DNA of 64,000 bases from Nocardiopsis suaedae (GTDB taxonomy: Bacteria; Actinomycetota; Actinomycetes; Streptosporangiales; Streptosporangiaceae). Below the pieces are notes generated by a model. The model was given only the letters and a program-made list of their open reading frames with translations. It was not told the DNA's origin and made no database searches. The stretch spans positions 1-64,000 of the forward strand of contig NZ_JAQFWP010000029.1 of NCBI RefSeq assembly GCF_027706745.1, given 5' to 3'. Of the stretch, positions 36,709 to 46,245 are shown piece after piece (position 1 is the stretch's first letter; each line of letters begins with the position of its first letter). Both the position numbers and the translations under genes were made by a program.

Positions 36709-37824
36709 GTGAAGATCCTCGTCTCCGGAGCCGGCATCGCCGGGCTCGCCTGCGCACACGGACTCGGCGCCCGCGGGCACGCCGTCACCGTCGTCGAGCA
36801 CGCCCCGCGCCTTCGCCTGGCGGGCACCCCCGTCGACATCCGCGGCGACGCGCTCGCGGCCGCCGACCGGATGGGACTGCTCGGCCGCATCCGGGAGCGG
36901 CGGCTCCGGATGAGCGAGCTCAGCCGGTTCGTCGACGCCGACGGCGCGCCGGTGGCCCGCGTCCCCGTGGCCCGCACCGGCGACTCGCCCGACGACGTCG
37001 AACTCCTCCGCGGCGACCTCGTGCGCCTCCTCGCCGACGCGCTCCCGGACACCGCCGCGGTCCGCTTCGACGACTCGGTCGAGGCCCTGGCCGACGACGG
37101 CGACGGTGTCGACGCGCGCTTCCGGTCCGGCGGCAGCGACCGCTACGACCTCGTGGTCGGGGCCGACGGCCAGCACTCCCAGGTGCGCGGACTCGTGTTC
37201 GGGCCGGAGAGCGGGTACCTGCGGCACCTCGGCGTCTACATCGCCCTGGCCGACCTGCCCGGCGCGGCGCCCTCCGACGAGGTCAACCTCGTGCACAACG
37301 TCCCCGGCATGATGGCCGGGGTCTTCCGGTACGGGGACAGGACCGTCGCGGTCCTCCAGTTCCGCTCCGGGCCGCTCGACTACGACCACCGCGACCTGGA
37401 GGCCCAGAAGCGGATCCTCGCCGAGGCGTTCGCGGGGCAGCGGTCGTGGAGGATTCCGGAACTGGTCGAGGCGGCCCTCGCCGACCCGGCGCTCTTCTTC
37501 GACTCGGCGGGCCAGATCCGTATGCCGGGCTGGCACCGGGGCCGGGTCGTCCTCGTGGGCGACGCCGGGTACGCCCCGGCCTTCCTGTCGGGACGGGGCG
37601 CCTCGCTCGCCCTGACCGGGGCCCAGTTCCTCGCCGAGGAGCTCGAGCGGTGCGGCGGCGACCCCACCGCCGCGTTCGAGCGGTACACGGACCGCCAGCG
37701 CCCCTACGTGAAGCGCGCCCAGGACAGGGTCCACGCCAGCCGCGACCGCCTCGTCCCCGCCACCTGGGCCGACATCGCGGCCCGCAACGACGCCCTGCGG
37801 GCGGCCGAGACCGCCGCGCGCTGA
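36709..37824 (+). CDS. FAD-dependent monooxygenase (PHBH/TetX-like)
   Basis: About 371 aa; the GTG start follows GAGGAG. The FAD-binding GxGxxG lies in ILVSGAGIAGLACAHGL at residues 3-19. DLVVGADGQHSQVR is the DG motif near 150, and RVVLVGDAGYAPAFLSGRGASLAL is the GD motif near 280. These define group A flavin hydroxylases using NAD(P)H and O2, including tetracycline- and rifamycin-modifying enzymes. It lies 47 nt upstream of an MFS exporter under one TetR operator, so a detoxification or efflux pair is likely; the substrate is unknown. Confidence 0.92.
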   Translation: MKILVSGAGIAGLACAHGLGARGHAVTVVEHAPRLRLAGTPVDIRGDALAAADRMGLLGRIRERRLRMSELSRFVDADGAPVARVPVARTGDSPDDVELLRGDLVRLLADALPDTAAVRFDDSVEALADDGDGVDARFRSGGSDRYDLVVGADGQHSQVRGLVFGPESGYLRHLGVYIALADLPGAAPSDEVNLVHNVPGMMAGVFRYGDRTVAVLQFRSGPLDYDHRDLEAQKRILAEAFAGQRSWRIPELVEAALADPALFFDSAGQIRMPGWHRGRVVLVGDAGYAPAFLSGRGASLALTGAQFLAEELERCGGDPTAAFERYTDRQRPYVKRAQDRVHASRDRLVPATWADIAARNDALRAAETAAR

Positions 37825-37871
37825 CGCCCCCTCACCGACCCCTCATCCCCCCTGACGCCTGGAGACGACGC

Positions 37872-39305
37872 ATGGTGGACGACGTACGGACGGCGCCCGA
37901 TCCCGGTGCCCGGGAGCACCGCTGGAGCGGGCGGCTCATCCTCTGGGCCGCCGTACTCACCCTCGCCAATGTGCTGGCCGACGTGGCCATCACCTCGCCC
38001 CTCATGGTCCTGCCGCAACTGCTGGACCACTTCGACACCGACCAGGCGGCCTGGCTGAACGCCAGTGCGATGCTGGCCGGGGCCATCTGGTCGCCCCTGC
38101 TGGCGAAGGCCTCCGACATCCACGGCAAGCGCCGCGTCCTCCTCGGCACCCTGGTGCTCGCCTGCGCGGGCGCGCTGGTCTGCCTCTTCGCCCCGAACAT
38201 CTGGGTGTTCCTGGCGGGACGGCTCCTCCAGGGCGCCGCGCTCGCCGCGATCTTCATCTCCGTGGCCCTCGTGCGCCAGATCTGCCGTCCGCGGGTGGCG
38301 ATGGCCGTGGTGGGGATCGTGACGTCCGGCGCGTCCCTGGTCGGCATCGTCGAGCCGTTCCTGATGCGGCCGGTCATCGACGCCTTCGGGTTCCGGAGCG
38401 TGTTCATCGCGGCGGCGGTGCTGGCCACGGCGGCGGCTCTGGCCGTGCGGTCCTTCATCCCGGAGTCGCCGGTCCGCGGGGGCGGCCGGATCGACGCGGG
38501 CGGGGCGCTCCTGCTCGGCGGCGGGCTCGGCGCGGTGCTCGCCTACGTCAGCCTGGGCCGGGACCTCGGGTGGCTGTCCGGGGGCATGCCCCTGCTGGCG
38601 GCGGCCGGTGCGGCGGCGCTCGCAGCCTGGGCGTTCCTCGCCCTGCGGGTGGAGGAGCCCGCCATCGACATCCGGGCGCTGAACCGGCCGGTCCTGCTGA
38701 CGCTGCTGGCCGTGGTCCTGGCCGCGGGCTCCTTCCGGAGCATGCTGCAGCTGACCGGCATCGTCGCCCAGGTCCCGCCCGGGATGGGGCTCGGCTACGG
38801 GCTGGGGGAGGGGGAGGCGGTCGCGGTGCTGCTCGCCACGCCCTCGGCGGGCATCATGCTCGGCGGCACGGCGGCCGGGTGGATCGCGGGGCGGCTGGGC
38901 CCCGAGGTCCCCCTCCTCGGCGGCATCGCCGTCGGGGCGGTGGCGACGTTCGCGATGCTGGGCGGCGTGTCGGTGCTCCCGGTGGCGATCGCCTGCGCCG
39001 CCATGGTCGGCATCGCGGCCGGTGCGATCAGCGCCTCGGGGTACAACCTGGCGACCGGTGCCGAGTCGCCCGAGCGGCAGGGGACGACCGCCGGGCTGGT
39101 GTCGGTGGTGATGGCGCTGGGCTCGGTCGTGTTCAACTTCGCGGGCGCCGAGGTGCTCAAGGCGACGCAGGTCCCCGGGGTGACCGCCGACGGCGCGCCG
39201 GTGAGCACGGCGGGGGGCGTGTACCTCTACGTGGTGCTGGCCGGGGTCCTGTTCGCTCTGGCCGCGGTGCCCGCGGCCAAGCTGGTGCGTGACCGGGGCG
39301 CTTAG
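37872..39305 (+). CDS. MFS transporter (drug efflux type)
   Basis: About 477 aa with 12-14 predicted helices. LAKASDIHGKRRVLLGTLVLA is the loop 2-3 motif of the major facilitator family (residues 78-98), and the GRLLQGAALAAIF helix follows. A PxxxGxxxGG-like segment in helix 8-9 (PSAGIMLGGTAAGWIAG) fits the multidrug subgroup. It is the second gene of the TetR-controlled pair after the flavin monooxygenase and would export the same toxic compound. Confidence 0.9.
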   Translation: MVDDVRTAPDPGAREHRWSGRLILWAAVLTLANVLADVAITSPLMVLPQLLDHFDTDQAAWLNASAMLAGAIWSPLLAKASDIHGKRRVLLGTLVLACAGALVCLFAPNIWVFLAGRLLQGAALAAIFISVALVRQICRPRVAMAVVGIVTSGASLVGIVEPFLMRPVIDAFGFRSVFIAAAVLATAAALAVRSFIPESPVRGGGRIDAGGALLLGGGLGAVLAYVSLGRDLGWLSGGMPLLAAAGAAALAAWAFLALRVEEPAIDIRALNRPVLLTLLAVVLAAGSFRSMLQLTGIVAQVPPGMGLGYGLGEGEAVAVLLATPSAGIMLGGTAAGWIAGRLGPEVPLLGGIAVGAVATFAMLGGVSVLPVAIACAAMVGIAAGAISASGYNLATGAESPERQGTTAGLVSVVMALGSVVFNFAGAEVLKATQVPGVTADGAPVSTAGGVYLYVVLAGVLFALAAVPAAKLVRDRGA

Positions 39306-39316
39306 CCGCGGCGCCG

Positions 39317-39574
39317 TCAGGGGCGGTACTTCGGCGGGCCTCCGGGGCCGTCCCCGTGGCCCCGGCCGTGCGGACCGCCGCGCCCCGGGCGGCCGCGCTG
39401 CTTGCCGAGGTACCGCGACGCCCCGCCGAGGGCCTTGTCGATGTGGCGGTCGTACTTGCCGCCGGTGCGCTGCTTCACGGTCTCCCCGGCCTTGCGCAGA
39501 TGCCGGTTCGCCGCGTCGGGGTTCCTGCGGACGTAGCTGAGGACCTGCTTCAGCAGCTTCTGCAGGTTCGCCAT
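39317..39574 (-). CDS. MT0933-like antitoxin family protein
   Basis: About 85 aa. NPDAANRHLRKAGETVKQRTGGKYDRHIDKALG matches the MT0933/Rv0909 antitoxin pattern (NPDK..DKA...TGGKY...IDK); here it spans residues 18-50. A Gly/Arg/His/Pro-rich tail follows. No toxin gene is adjacent, and such orphans are frequent in actinomycetes. It converges on the MFS gene with an 11-nt gap. A 22-bp palindrome lies upstream. Confidence 0.72.
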   Translation of the reverse strand: MANLQKLLKQVLSYVRRNPDAANRHLRKAGETVKQRTGGKYDRHIDKALGGASRYLGKQRGRPGRGGPHGRGHGDGPGGPPKYRP

Positions 39575-39630
39575 CGTGCTCACCTCGTTCCCGTACACCG
39601 CCGGAGGGGGCGGGTCCCCTCCCCGGACCG

Positions 39631-39652
39631 GTGATGCGACATGTCGCGTCAC
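39631..39652. promoter_or_regulatory. 22-bp palindrome upstream of the antitoxin-like gene
   Basis: GTGATGCGACA / TGTCGCGTCAC is symmetric around ACATGT with one mismatched pair, 57 bp before the antitoxin-like start. It may be an autoregulatory operator. Confidence 0.5.
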
Positions 39653-39723
39653 CGCCGAGTGTAGGAAACGATCGCGCGATGCCCGGTACAGGCGGGGCCG
39701 GGGGAGCGCGTGCGGCCGGTGCG

Positions 39724-40686
39724 TCACTCCGGTGCCCCGGTCCCGCGCTCCCGCGGGCGGGCGCGCGGGTCGTCGCGGGCCGCCGCCAGCCACTCCAGGC
39801 CCGCGGTGCCGCGCACGACCGGATTGGACAGCTCTCCCACGCCGTCGATCGCGATGCGGACCACGTCCCCCTCCTCCAAGGTGAAGTCCATGTCCGGGAC
39901 GATCCCGGTCCCCGTGGCGAGGACCGCCCCGTCCGGGAAGGGCTGACCGGCGAACAGGTGGGAGAGCAGGTCGTCCGGTTCGCGGCGCAGGGCCGACAGG
40001 CCGATGTCCCCGGTGAACGCGGCCGCGCCCGCGCGCTCCACGGACATCGACACGCGCAGGGCGCGCCAGTCGGGCACCAGCCAGGCCGGGCGCACCACCG
40101 GCGCCAGGGCGCAGCTCCCGGCGTAGACCTTGGCCTGGGGCAGGTAGAGCGCGTTCTCCCCTTCGATGCTGCGCGAGCTCATGTCGTTGCACACGCCGTA
40201 CCCCGCGACCTCGCCGAAGGCGGTGGCGAACAGGGCGAGTTCGGGCTCGGGGACGTCGAGGGCGGAGTCGCGGCGCACCGCGACGGGTTCGCCGCCGGTG
40301 ACCACGCGCCAGGGGACCGCCTTGAAGAACAGTTCGGGCCGCCGCGCGTCGTACACCCGCTCGTACAGGTCGGCGTCGGTGCTCTCCTCGCCGCGGGCCT
40401 CGCGGGAGCGGTCGTAGGTGACCCCGCTCGCCCACACCTCGGTGCCGCCGTCGACGGGCGGCAGCAGGACCGCGTCGGCGGCGGGGACGGCGGCCTCCCG
40501 CCGGGCCCGGTCGGCCAGGGCGCGGATCTCCGGCAGCGGCAGGCGCAGCAGGGCGGCCATCGTCCCGGCGCCGGGCACGGGGTGGACGGCGGCGCGGCCG
40601 GCGGAGTACCAGCCGACGCGTGCACCGCCTCCGGCACCGCGGGGGTCCTGGTCGGGGTCGGTGAGATAGCGAACGAAACCGTCCAC
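39724..40686 (-). CDS. Fumarylacetoacetate hydrolase family protein (2-keto-3-deoxy sugar acid dehydratase-like)
   Basis: About 320 aa. The FAH-fold metal site is seen in PEPELALFA (ExE near residue 145) with [14 protein letters not shown] following, and the end [26 protein letters not shown] is standard. The subfamily resembles 2-dehydro-3-deoxy-pentonate dehydratases that act after an IlvD/Edd sugar-acid dehydratase, which is encoded divergently here. The start is set at the GTG at 40686 with GGAGAGG about 12 nt upstream. A longer in-frame reading through the permease gene is a shadow. Confidence 0.82.
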   Translation of the reverse strand: MDGFVRYLTDPDQDPRGAGGGARVGWYSAGRAAVHPVPGAGTMAALLRLPLPEIRALADRARREAAVPAADAVLLPPVDGGTEVWASGVTYDRSREARGEESTDADLYERVYDARRPELFFKAVPWRVVTGGEPVAVRRDSALDVPEPELALFATAFGEVAGYGVCNDMSSRSIEGENALYLPQAKVYAGSCALAPVVRPAWLVPDWRALRVSMSVERAGAAAFTGDIGLSALRREPDDLLSHLFAGQPFPDGAVLATGTGIVPDMDFTLEEGDVVRIAIDGVGELSNPVVRGTAGLEWLAAARDDPRARPRERGTGAPE

Positions 40687-40779
40687 GGTCGGTACCAGCC
40701 TCTCCGGAGTGCCCCGCGGCGCGGGGGGTTGACGCCCGTCCGCCCCCTGTCTAGCGTCAGTTTCAATATATTGGCAAGT

Positions 40780-40795
40780 GTTCGATATTTCGGAC
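40780..40795. promoter_or_regulatory. IclR-type operator, site 1
   Basis: GTTCGATATTTCGGAC lies between the divergent FAH and IlvD/Edd genes, 17 bp before the dehydratase start. The same palindrome recurs at 44908 and 45049. Confidence 0.7.
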
Positions 40796-40812
40796 AGTGA
40801 GGAACGCCCCCC

Positions 40813-42555
40813 ATGCCCCACGCCACCGCGCCCGGCCGGGACCTGCGCAGCCGCCACTGGTTCGGCGCCGACGGCCGCTCCGGCATGCTCTACCGCTCCT
40901 GGATGCGCAACCAGGGGTTCGCCGACGACGTCTTCGACGGGCGCCCCGTCGTCGGCATCGCGGTGTCCGGATCCGAGCTGGCGCCCTGCAACGCCCACCT
41001 GTCCCGCATCGCCGAGTCGGTCAAGCGCGGCGTGTGGGAGGCGGGCGGGCTGCCCCTGGAGTTCCCCGTCATGGCCCTGGGCGAGACGGTGCTGCGCCCC
41101 ACCGCCATGCTCTACCGGAACCTGCTGGCCATGGAGGCCGAGGAGCTGCTGCGCGCCAACCCCCTGGACGGCGTCGTCCTGCTGTCCGGCTGCGACAAGA
41201 CCACCCCCGGCCTGCTCATGGCGGCCGCCAGCACCGACCTGCCCGCACTGATGATCACCGGTGGGCCCATGCTCAACGGCAAGTTCCGCGGGGAGGACAT
41301 CGGCTCGGGCACGCACGTGTGGAAGTTCGAGGCCGAGGTGCGGGCCGGGCGGATGAGCGAGGCGGACTGCGCGTTCGCCGAGTCCTGCATGTCGCGCTCC
41401 AACGGGCACTGCATGACCATGGGGACCGCCTCCACCATGGCCTGCATGGCCGAGGCGCTGGGCATGCAGCCGCCCTTCGGCGCCACCTGGCCGGCCGTCG
41501 ACGCCCGCCGGTACGCGATGGCCCAGCACTCCGGCCGGAGGATCGTGGACCTGATCCGCGAGGACGTCCGCCCCTCCTCGATCATGACCCGCGAGGCCTT
41601 CGAGAACGCCGTCCGGGTCAACGCCGCCATCGGCGGCTCCACCAACGCGGTCGTGCACCTGCTGGCCATCGCCGGGCGCCTCGGGGTGCCGCTGGAGCTG
41701 GACGACTTCGACCGGCTGGCCCGCGACGTGCCCACCCTGCTCGACCTCATGCCCAGCGGGCGGTTCCTGATGGAGGACTTCTGCTACGCCGGGGGCCTCC
41801 CCGCCGTCATCGCCGAGCTGGGCGACCTGCTGCACACCGGCGCGGCCACCGTGACCGGTGGGCCCATCGACGCCCCGGCGCGGGCGGGGGAGGCGCCCTG
41901 CCACGACCGCCGGGTCATCCGCCCCATCGACGACCCGTTCAAAGCCGCGGGCACCGGCACCGCCGTCCTGCGCGGCAACCTCGCCCCCTCGGGGGCCGTG
42001 GTCAAGCAGTCCGCCGCCGACGAGCGCCTGCTGGTCCACCGCGGACGCGCCAGGGTCTTCGACTCCCCGGAGGAGTACTACGCCGTCGCCGAGGACCCCG
42101 ACCTGGACGTGGACGCCGACACGGTCCTGGTGCTGCGCAACTGCGGCCCCTCCGGCTACCCCGGCATGCCCGAGGTCAGCAACGTCCCCCTGCCGTCCCG
42201 GCTGCTCGCCCAGGGCGTCACCGACATGGTGCGGGTGTGCGACGGGCGCATGTCCGGCACCGCCTACGGCACCGTGGTGCTCCACGTCGCCCCCGAGGCC
42301 GCCGTCGGCGGGCCGCTCGCCCTGGTCCGCGACGGGGACGAGGTGGGGCTCGACGTTCCCGGGCGCGCGCTGACCCTGCACGTGGACGAGGGGGAGCTGG
42401 AGCGGCGCCGCGCCGCCTGGACGCCGCCCGCGCCGCTCGCCGACCGCGGCTGGGTCCGCCTGTACTGCGACACCGTGCTGCAGGCCGACCGCGGCGCCGA
42501 CCTCGACTTCCTCGTCGGCTCCAGCGGGGCCGAGGTGCCCCGCGAGTCGCACTGA
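40813..42555 (+). CDS. IlvD/Edd family dehydratase (sugar-acid dehydratase)
   Basis: About 580 aa. [2Fe-2S] ligands and active-site motifs are present: ELAPCNAHL near residue 57, SGCDKTTPG near 130, [16 protein letters not shown] near 198, [15 protein letters not shown] near 445, and [10 protein letters not shown] near 478. This wording fits pentonate/hexonate dehydratases (arabinonate, xylonate) better than dihydroxyacid dehydratase. The expected reaction is aldonate to 2-keto-3-deoxy-aldonate, feeding the divergent FAH-family enzyme. An IclR gene lies 108 nt downstream. Confidence 0.92.
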   Translation: MPHATAPGRDLRSRHWFGADGRSGMLYRSWMRNQGFADDVFDGRPVVGIAVSGSELAPCNAHLSRIAESVKRGVWEAGGLPLEFPVMALGETVLRPTAMLYRNLLAMEAEELLRANPLDGVVLLSGCDKTTPGLLMAAASTDLPALMITGGPMLNGKFRGEDIGSGTHVWKFEAEVRAGRMSEADCAFAESCMSRSNGHCMTMGTASTMACMAEALGMQPPFGATWPAVDARRYAMAQHSGRRIVDLIREDVRPSSIMTREAFENAVRVNAAIGGSTNAVVHLLAIAGRLGVPLELDDFDRLARDVPTLLDLMPSGRFLMEDFCYAGGLPAVIAELGDLLHTGAATVTGGPIDAPARAGEAPCHDRRVIRPIDDPFKAAGTGTAVLRGNLAPSGAVVKQSAADERLLVHRGRARVFDSPEEYYAVAEDPDLDVDADTVLVLRNCGPSGYPGMPEVSNVPLPSRLLAQGVTDMVRVCDGRMSGTAYGTVVLHVAPEAAVGGPLALVRDGDEVGLDVPGRALTLHVDEGELERRRAAWTPPAPLADRGWVRLYCDTVLQADRGADLDFLVGSSGAEVPRESH

Positions 42556-42663
42556 CGGCGCGCGGGCCGCGCCGGCCGCAGTGCCCGGCCGCGCGCACGG
42601 GCCCCGGCCGCCGCCCGGTATAGCCTGGTCGGCGACCGGCGCCCGAAGGAGGACGGCACGCAG

Positions 42664-43470
42664 ATGGCACGGCGCACACCCGCGGTCCAGCGCAGTCTGG
42701 ACATCCTCGAACTGTTCCTGGACGGCCGGGACTCGGTCAGCGCGCCGGAGATCGTCGAGGAGCTGGAGCTGCCGCGCACCACCGTGCACGAGCTGCTCAA
42801 CACCCTGGCCGGGCGCGAGTACCTGCACCGGCACCCCGACGTGCCGGGCCGGTACCAGCTGGGCATCCAGCTCTTCCGGCTCGGCAGCCGCTACTCCGAG
42901 GGCCTGGACGTGCCCAAGCTCGGCCAGCGCGTCGCCCAGGAGGTCGTCCAGGCCTGCAACGAGACCGCGCACGTGGCGGTGCTCGACGGCCTGCACATCG
43001 TCTACATCGCCAAGGTGGACAGCTCCCACGCCGTGCGCATGGTCTCCAGCCTGGGCCGCAGGCTCCCGGCGCACTGCACCGCGCTCGGCAAGGCGCTGCT
43101 GGCGAGCCTGCCCGAGGCCGAGCTGGAACGCCGCCTTGAGACCGGGCCGCTGGAGGCCCTGAGCGAGCGCAGCATCACCGACCCCACGCGCCTGCGTGCG
43201 GAGCTGGACCAGGTGCGCCGAGAGGGGTGGGCCATGGAGGAGTGCGAGGCCAACCCCGACGTGTGCTGCGTCGCCGCGCCCGTGCGCGACCGCTCCGGAC
43301 AGGTGGTGTCCGCACTGAGCATCTCGGTCCCGGCGCACCGCTGGTCCCCGGCGCGCCGCGACGAGCTGCGCGGGGTGGTGACCGAGGCGGCCGACCGGTT
43401 CACCGCGCTGCTCGGCGGTGCGCCCGCGCCGGCCGCCCGGAGCGGGCCGGCCGGTCAGCTCAGCAGGTAG
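42664..43470 (+). CDS. IclR family transcriptional regulator
   Basis: About 268 aa. The N-terminal winged helix [15 protein letters not shown]...[19 protein letters not shown] is followed by the IclR effector domain ([30 protein letters not shown] near residue 120, and [16 protein letters not shown] near 190). It sits among sugar-acid genes that carry a common palindrome in three places. It is the obvious candidate to bind them, with a keto-deoxy sugar acid as effector (inference). Its 3' end overlaps the convergent permease gene by 16 nt. Confidence 0.92.
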   Translation: MARRTPAVQRSLDILELFLDGRDSVSAPEIVEELELPRTTVHELLNTLAGREYLHRHPDVPGRYQLGIQLFRLGSRYSEGLDVPKLGQRVAQEVVQACNETAHVAVLDGLHIVYIAKVDSSHAVRMVSSLGRRLPAHCTALGKALLASLPEAELERRLETGPLEALSERSITDPTRLRAELDQVRREGWAMEECEANPDVCCVAAPVRDRSGQVVSALSISVPAHRWSPARRDELRGVVTEAADRFTALLGGAPAPAARSGPAGQLSR

Positions 43471-44840
43471 AGCAGGCAGGTCCCGGCGAAGGCCAGCGCG
43501 CCCACCGCCGTCGCCTGCACGGTCCAGGTGCGCAGCATGGTGGCGGTGTCCATCCCGAGGAACCCGCGCACCAGCCAGAACCCCGAGTCGTTGACGTGCG
43601 AGAGCACGATCGACCCGGCCGCCACCGCCAGCACGGTCAGGGCGAGCTGGAAGGGGGAGTGGCCGCCCGCCTCCACCGCGGGGGCGATGAACCCGGCGGC
43701 GGTGGTGGCGGCGACCGTCGCCGAGCCCTGGGCGACCCGCATCACCAGGGCGATGAGGAACGCGGCGAGCAGCAGCGGGATGCCGAGCGCGTCCAGGCGC
43801 CCGGTCAGGGCCTCGCCGATGCCGCTGCGGGTGAGCACCGCGCCGAACATGCCGCCCGCGCCGGTGAGCACGATGATGCCGCAGACGGGGGCCAGGGCCC
43901 GGTCGATGAGGCGGTCCAGCACGTCGCCGCCGTGCCGGCGCCGCCACCCGAGCAGCCACAGCGCCATGAGCACCGTGATGAACAGCGCCGAGGGGGTGGC
44001 GCCGACGGCCGCGGCCGAGCGCACCCACAGCGAGCCGGGGTCGACGGCGCCGGCGACCGCCAGCGTCTCCAGGCCGGTGTCGAGGAAGATCAGCCCGAGG
44101 GGCAGGAGCAGGAGGAACAGCAGCACCCCCATCCCCGGGGGCGGGCCGTCCAGCTCCCGGTCGTCCTCGCCGCCGAAGATGGCGGGGACCGGCAGGTCGT
44201 GGCGGCGCCCGAGCCACAGGCCGAGCCGGTAGCCGCCCAGGTACCAGGCGGGCAGGCCGACGGCCAGGCCCAGCACGACGACCAGGCCGATGTCGGCGCC
44301 GATGATCTCGGCGGCGCCGACCGGCCCGGGGTGCGGCGGCAACAGGGCGTGCACCACCAGGAACGCGCCGGTGGCGGGCAGGGCGTAGAGCAGCACCGAT
44401 CCGCCCATGCGCCGCGCGACGGAGAAGATCACCGGCAGCATCACCACGAACGCGGCGTCCAGGAAGATCGGCAGTCCGAACAGCAGCGAGGCCACGCTCA
44501 GCGCCAGCGGGGCGCGGCGCTCGCCGAACAGGCGCAGCAGGCCGTCGGCGAGCACGGCGGCCCCGCCGGAGACCTCGATCATCCGGCCCAGGACGGCTCC
44601 CAGGCCGACGAGGAGGACGACGGATCCCAGGGTGGAGCCCATGCCCTCGGTGAGCACGGGGACCAGCTCGTCGGGCGGGACGCCGGTGGCGAGCGCGGTG
44701 GCGGCGCTGACCAGGATGAGCGCCAGGATCGCGTTCAGGCGCAGGCGGATGATGAGCAGCAGCAGGACGGCGACGGCCAGGACGGCCACCGTGAGCAGCC
44801 AGCCGTCGGGCAGGGCGGCGGTCTCGTTCATGGGCGGCAT
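43455..44840 (-). CDS. GntP family gluconate/sugar-acid permease
   Basis: About 461 aa with 12 or more membrane segments. [57 protein letters not shown] and [11 protein letters not shown] are the hallmark GntP sequences. This is proton-coupled uptake of aldonates. It is divergent from the U32-like gene with two IclR-type boxes between. It probably imports the substrate of the IlvD/Edd dehydratase. Confidence 0.93.
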   Translation of the reverse strand: MPPMNETAALPDGWLLTVAVLAVAVLLLLIIRLRLNAILALILVSAATALATGVPPDELVPVLTEGMGSTLGSVVLLVGLGAVLGRMIEVSGGAAVLADGLLRLFGERRAPLALSVASLLFGLPIFLDAAFVVMLPVIFSVARRMGGSVLLYALPATGAFLVVHALLPPHPGPVGAAEIIGADIGLVVVLGLAVGLPAWYLGGYRLGLWLGRRHDLPVPAIFGGEDDRELDGPPPGMGVLLFLLLLPLGLIFLDTGLETLAVAGAVDPGSLWVRSAAAVGATPSALFITVLMALWLLGWRRRHGGDVLDRLIDRALAPVCGIIVLTGAGGMFGAVLTRSGIGEALTGRLDALGIPLLLAAFLIALVMRVAQGSATVAATTAAGFIAPAVEAGGHSPFQLALTVLAVAAGSIVLSHVNDSGFWLVRGFLGMDTATMLRTWTVQATAVGALAFAGTCLLYLLS

Positions 44841-44907
44841 GGGTGCGGTGCCTCTGTCTCGGGGGGTGGTGGGGCCGGGGCGAGCGCGGCCGGAGCAGGG
44901 GGAGCAA

Positions 44908-44923
44908 GTTCGAAATATCGAAC
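44908..44923. promoter_or_regulatory. IclR-type operator, site 2
   Basis: GTTCGAAATATCGAAC, the best-conserved copy, lies 67 bp upstream of the GntP start. A degenerate second half (TTTCGTTATTTCGGGC) follows at 44927-44942. Confidence 0.7.
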
Positions 44924-45048
44924 AGCTTTCGTTATTTCGGGCACATTAATTCACCGGTGTGACCGGGGTCAACCCCGGATGTGGCCTCCGTCACGGCGTT
45001 GACCCCCGTGGGGGTGCCCTCTAGGGTGAGTTCGAAATAAGGGATAGC

Positions 45049-45064
45049 GTTCGGTATTTCGAAT
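45049..45064. promoter_or_regulatory. IclR-type operator, site 3
   Basis: GTTCGGTATTTCGAAT, 13 bp before the U32-like gene start, with a further half-site GTTCGAAATAAGG at 45029. Tandem boxes on both sides of the divergent promoters indicate coordinated control. Confidence 0.65.
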
Positions 45065-45077
45065 ATCAGGAGTCTCC

Positions 45078-46031
45078 ATGAGTGCCCTGCTGGATCCGCT
45101 CGGGCTGCCGCCGACCGGTGGGCCGCCCTCCTCGCCCCGCGCGTTCCCCGGGGGCGGGTCCTGGCGGCTGGAGATCCCCAGCGTCGAGGGCCCCGACGCG
45201 CTCGCCGCCGTGGTCACGGCGGCCGACGGGCTCGGCGTGCCCGTGCACCGCGTCTCGCAGGGGTCGGGGGTGGGCATGCTCACCGACGCCGAGATCACCG
45301 ACATGGTGCGGACCGCCGCCGACCGCGGCATCGAGCTGTGCCTGTTCGCCCGCCCCGGCGCGAACTGGGACATCGGTGCCGCCTCCGCGAGCGCCGCCGG
45401 CGCCCCGGTCGCCCGCAGCCGCGGGCGCGGCCAGCTCGCCGCGGGCGTCGCCCAGGCCGAGCGGGCCGCGCACCTGGGCGTGCGCAGCCTGCTGGTCGCC
45501 GACGAGGGCGTGCTGTGGGCCCTGCACCTGCTGCGTGAACGCGGCGACCTGCCCGCCGACCTCCAACTCAAGGTCTCCGTGATGGCCGGACCGGCCAACC
45601 CGGCCGCGCTGCGGGTGCAGGAGCTGCTGGGCGCCGACACCGTGAACGTGCCCTCGGACCTGACCGTCCACCAGCTCGCCGAACTGCGCGCCGGGTCGGC
45701 GGTGCCCGTCGACGTCTATGTGGAGGCGCCCGACGACCTCGGGGGATTCGTGCGCCACCACGAGATCGCCGAGATCGCCCGCGCCGCCGCGCCCGTGTAC
45801 ATCAAGTTCGGCCTGCGCAACGCCCCGGACGTGTACCCGGCCGGGGAGCAGGTGGCCGCGACCGTCCTGGCGGCGTCCCGGGAGCGCGTACGCCGCGCCC
45901 GCCTGGGCCTGGACGAGCTGGCCCGCACGGCGGGCGCCCCCGAGATGGCGCCCCTGGGTGAGCGGGACCAGCCCGTCCTCGACCGCTTCCCGGCTCCGCC
46001 GGGCACCGTGGGAGGAGGCGCGGACGGCTGA
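45078..46031 (+). CDS. U32 peptidase-like TIM-barrel protein in the sugar-acid regulon
   Basis: About 317 aa. The central segment (VRSLLVADEGVLWALHLLRE, KVSVMAGPANPAALRVQELLGAD, TVNVPSDLTVHQLAEL, VYIKFGLRNAPDVY) matches the U32-like barrel proteins. No metal site typical of proteases was recognised, and several U32 relatives are not proteases. Its promoter carries the IclR-type palindromes, and GntP is divergent. A role in sugar-acid catabolism, such as an aldolase-like barrel enzyme, is therefore more plausible than proteolysis; this is inference. Confidence 0.7.
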   Translation: MSALLDPLGLPPTGGPPSSPRAFPGGGSWRLEIPSVEGPDALAAVVTAADGLGVPVHRVSQGSGVGMLTDAEITDMVRTAADRGIELCLFARPGANWDIGAASASAAGAPVARSRGRGQLAAGVAQAERAAHLGVRSLLVADEGVLWALHLLRERGDLPADLQLKVSVMAGPANPAALRVQELLGADTVNVPSDLTVHQLAELRAGSAVPVDVYVEAPDDLGGFVRHHEIAEIARAAAPVYIKFGLRNAPDVYPAGEQVAATVLAASRERVRRARLGLDELARTAGAPEMAPLGERDQPVLDRFPAPPGTVGGGADG

Positions 46032-46155
46032 CCGCCGGGACGGGGGAGGAGGGGCGGCGCTCGTCGGTGCGCGCCCTCCCCGTATGGGCCGACGCGGCGG
46101 GGGCGGTCGAATGGCCTCCGCCACTGTGGGGGTTGACGCCGATCACACGGAACGC

Positions 46156-46176
46156 CACATTGGACTAGCCAATGTG
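46156..46176. promoter_or_regulatory. GntR/FadR-type operator, site A
   Basis: CACATTGG-ACTAG-CCAATGTG: a perfect 8-bp inverted repeat 69 bp upstream of the carrier gene. The core recurs in inverse orientation at 48574-48590. Confidence 0.75.
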
Positions 46177-46245
46177 CCACTCGTTCGACGTCTCCCCTCC
46201 GAGCCGCCGACCCGGGCACGCACCCCCCTGTGCCGAGGAGGCGAT

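Noticed and set aside
39317..39652. A complete toxin-antitoxin pair around the MT0933-like gene
   Set aside because: No short toxin-like gene lies on either side; neighbours are an MFS exporter and an FAH-family enzyme.
39724..44907. A 1727-codon minus-strand frame apparently fusing a permease-region protein to the FAH-family enzyme
   Set aside because: Only the last 320 codons make sense; the rest is antisense to the dehydratase and IclR genes and out of frame with the real GntP gene.
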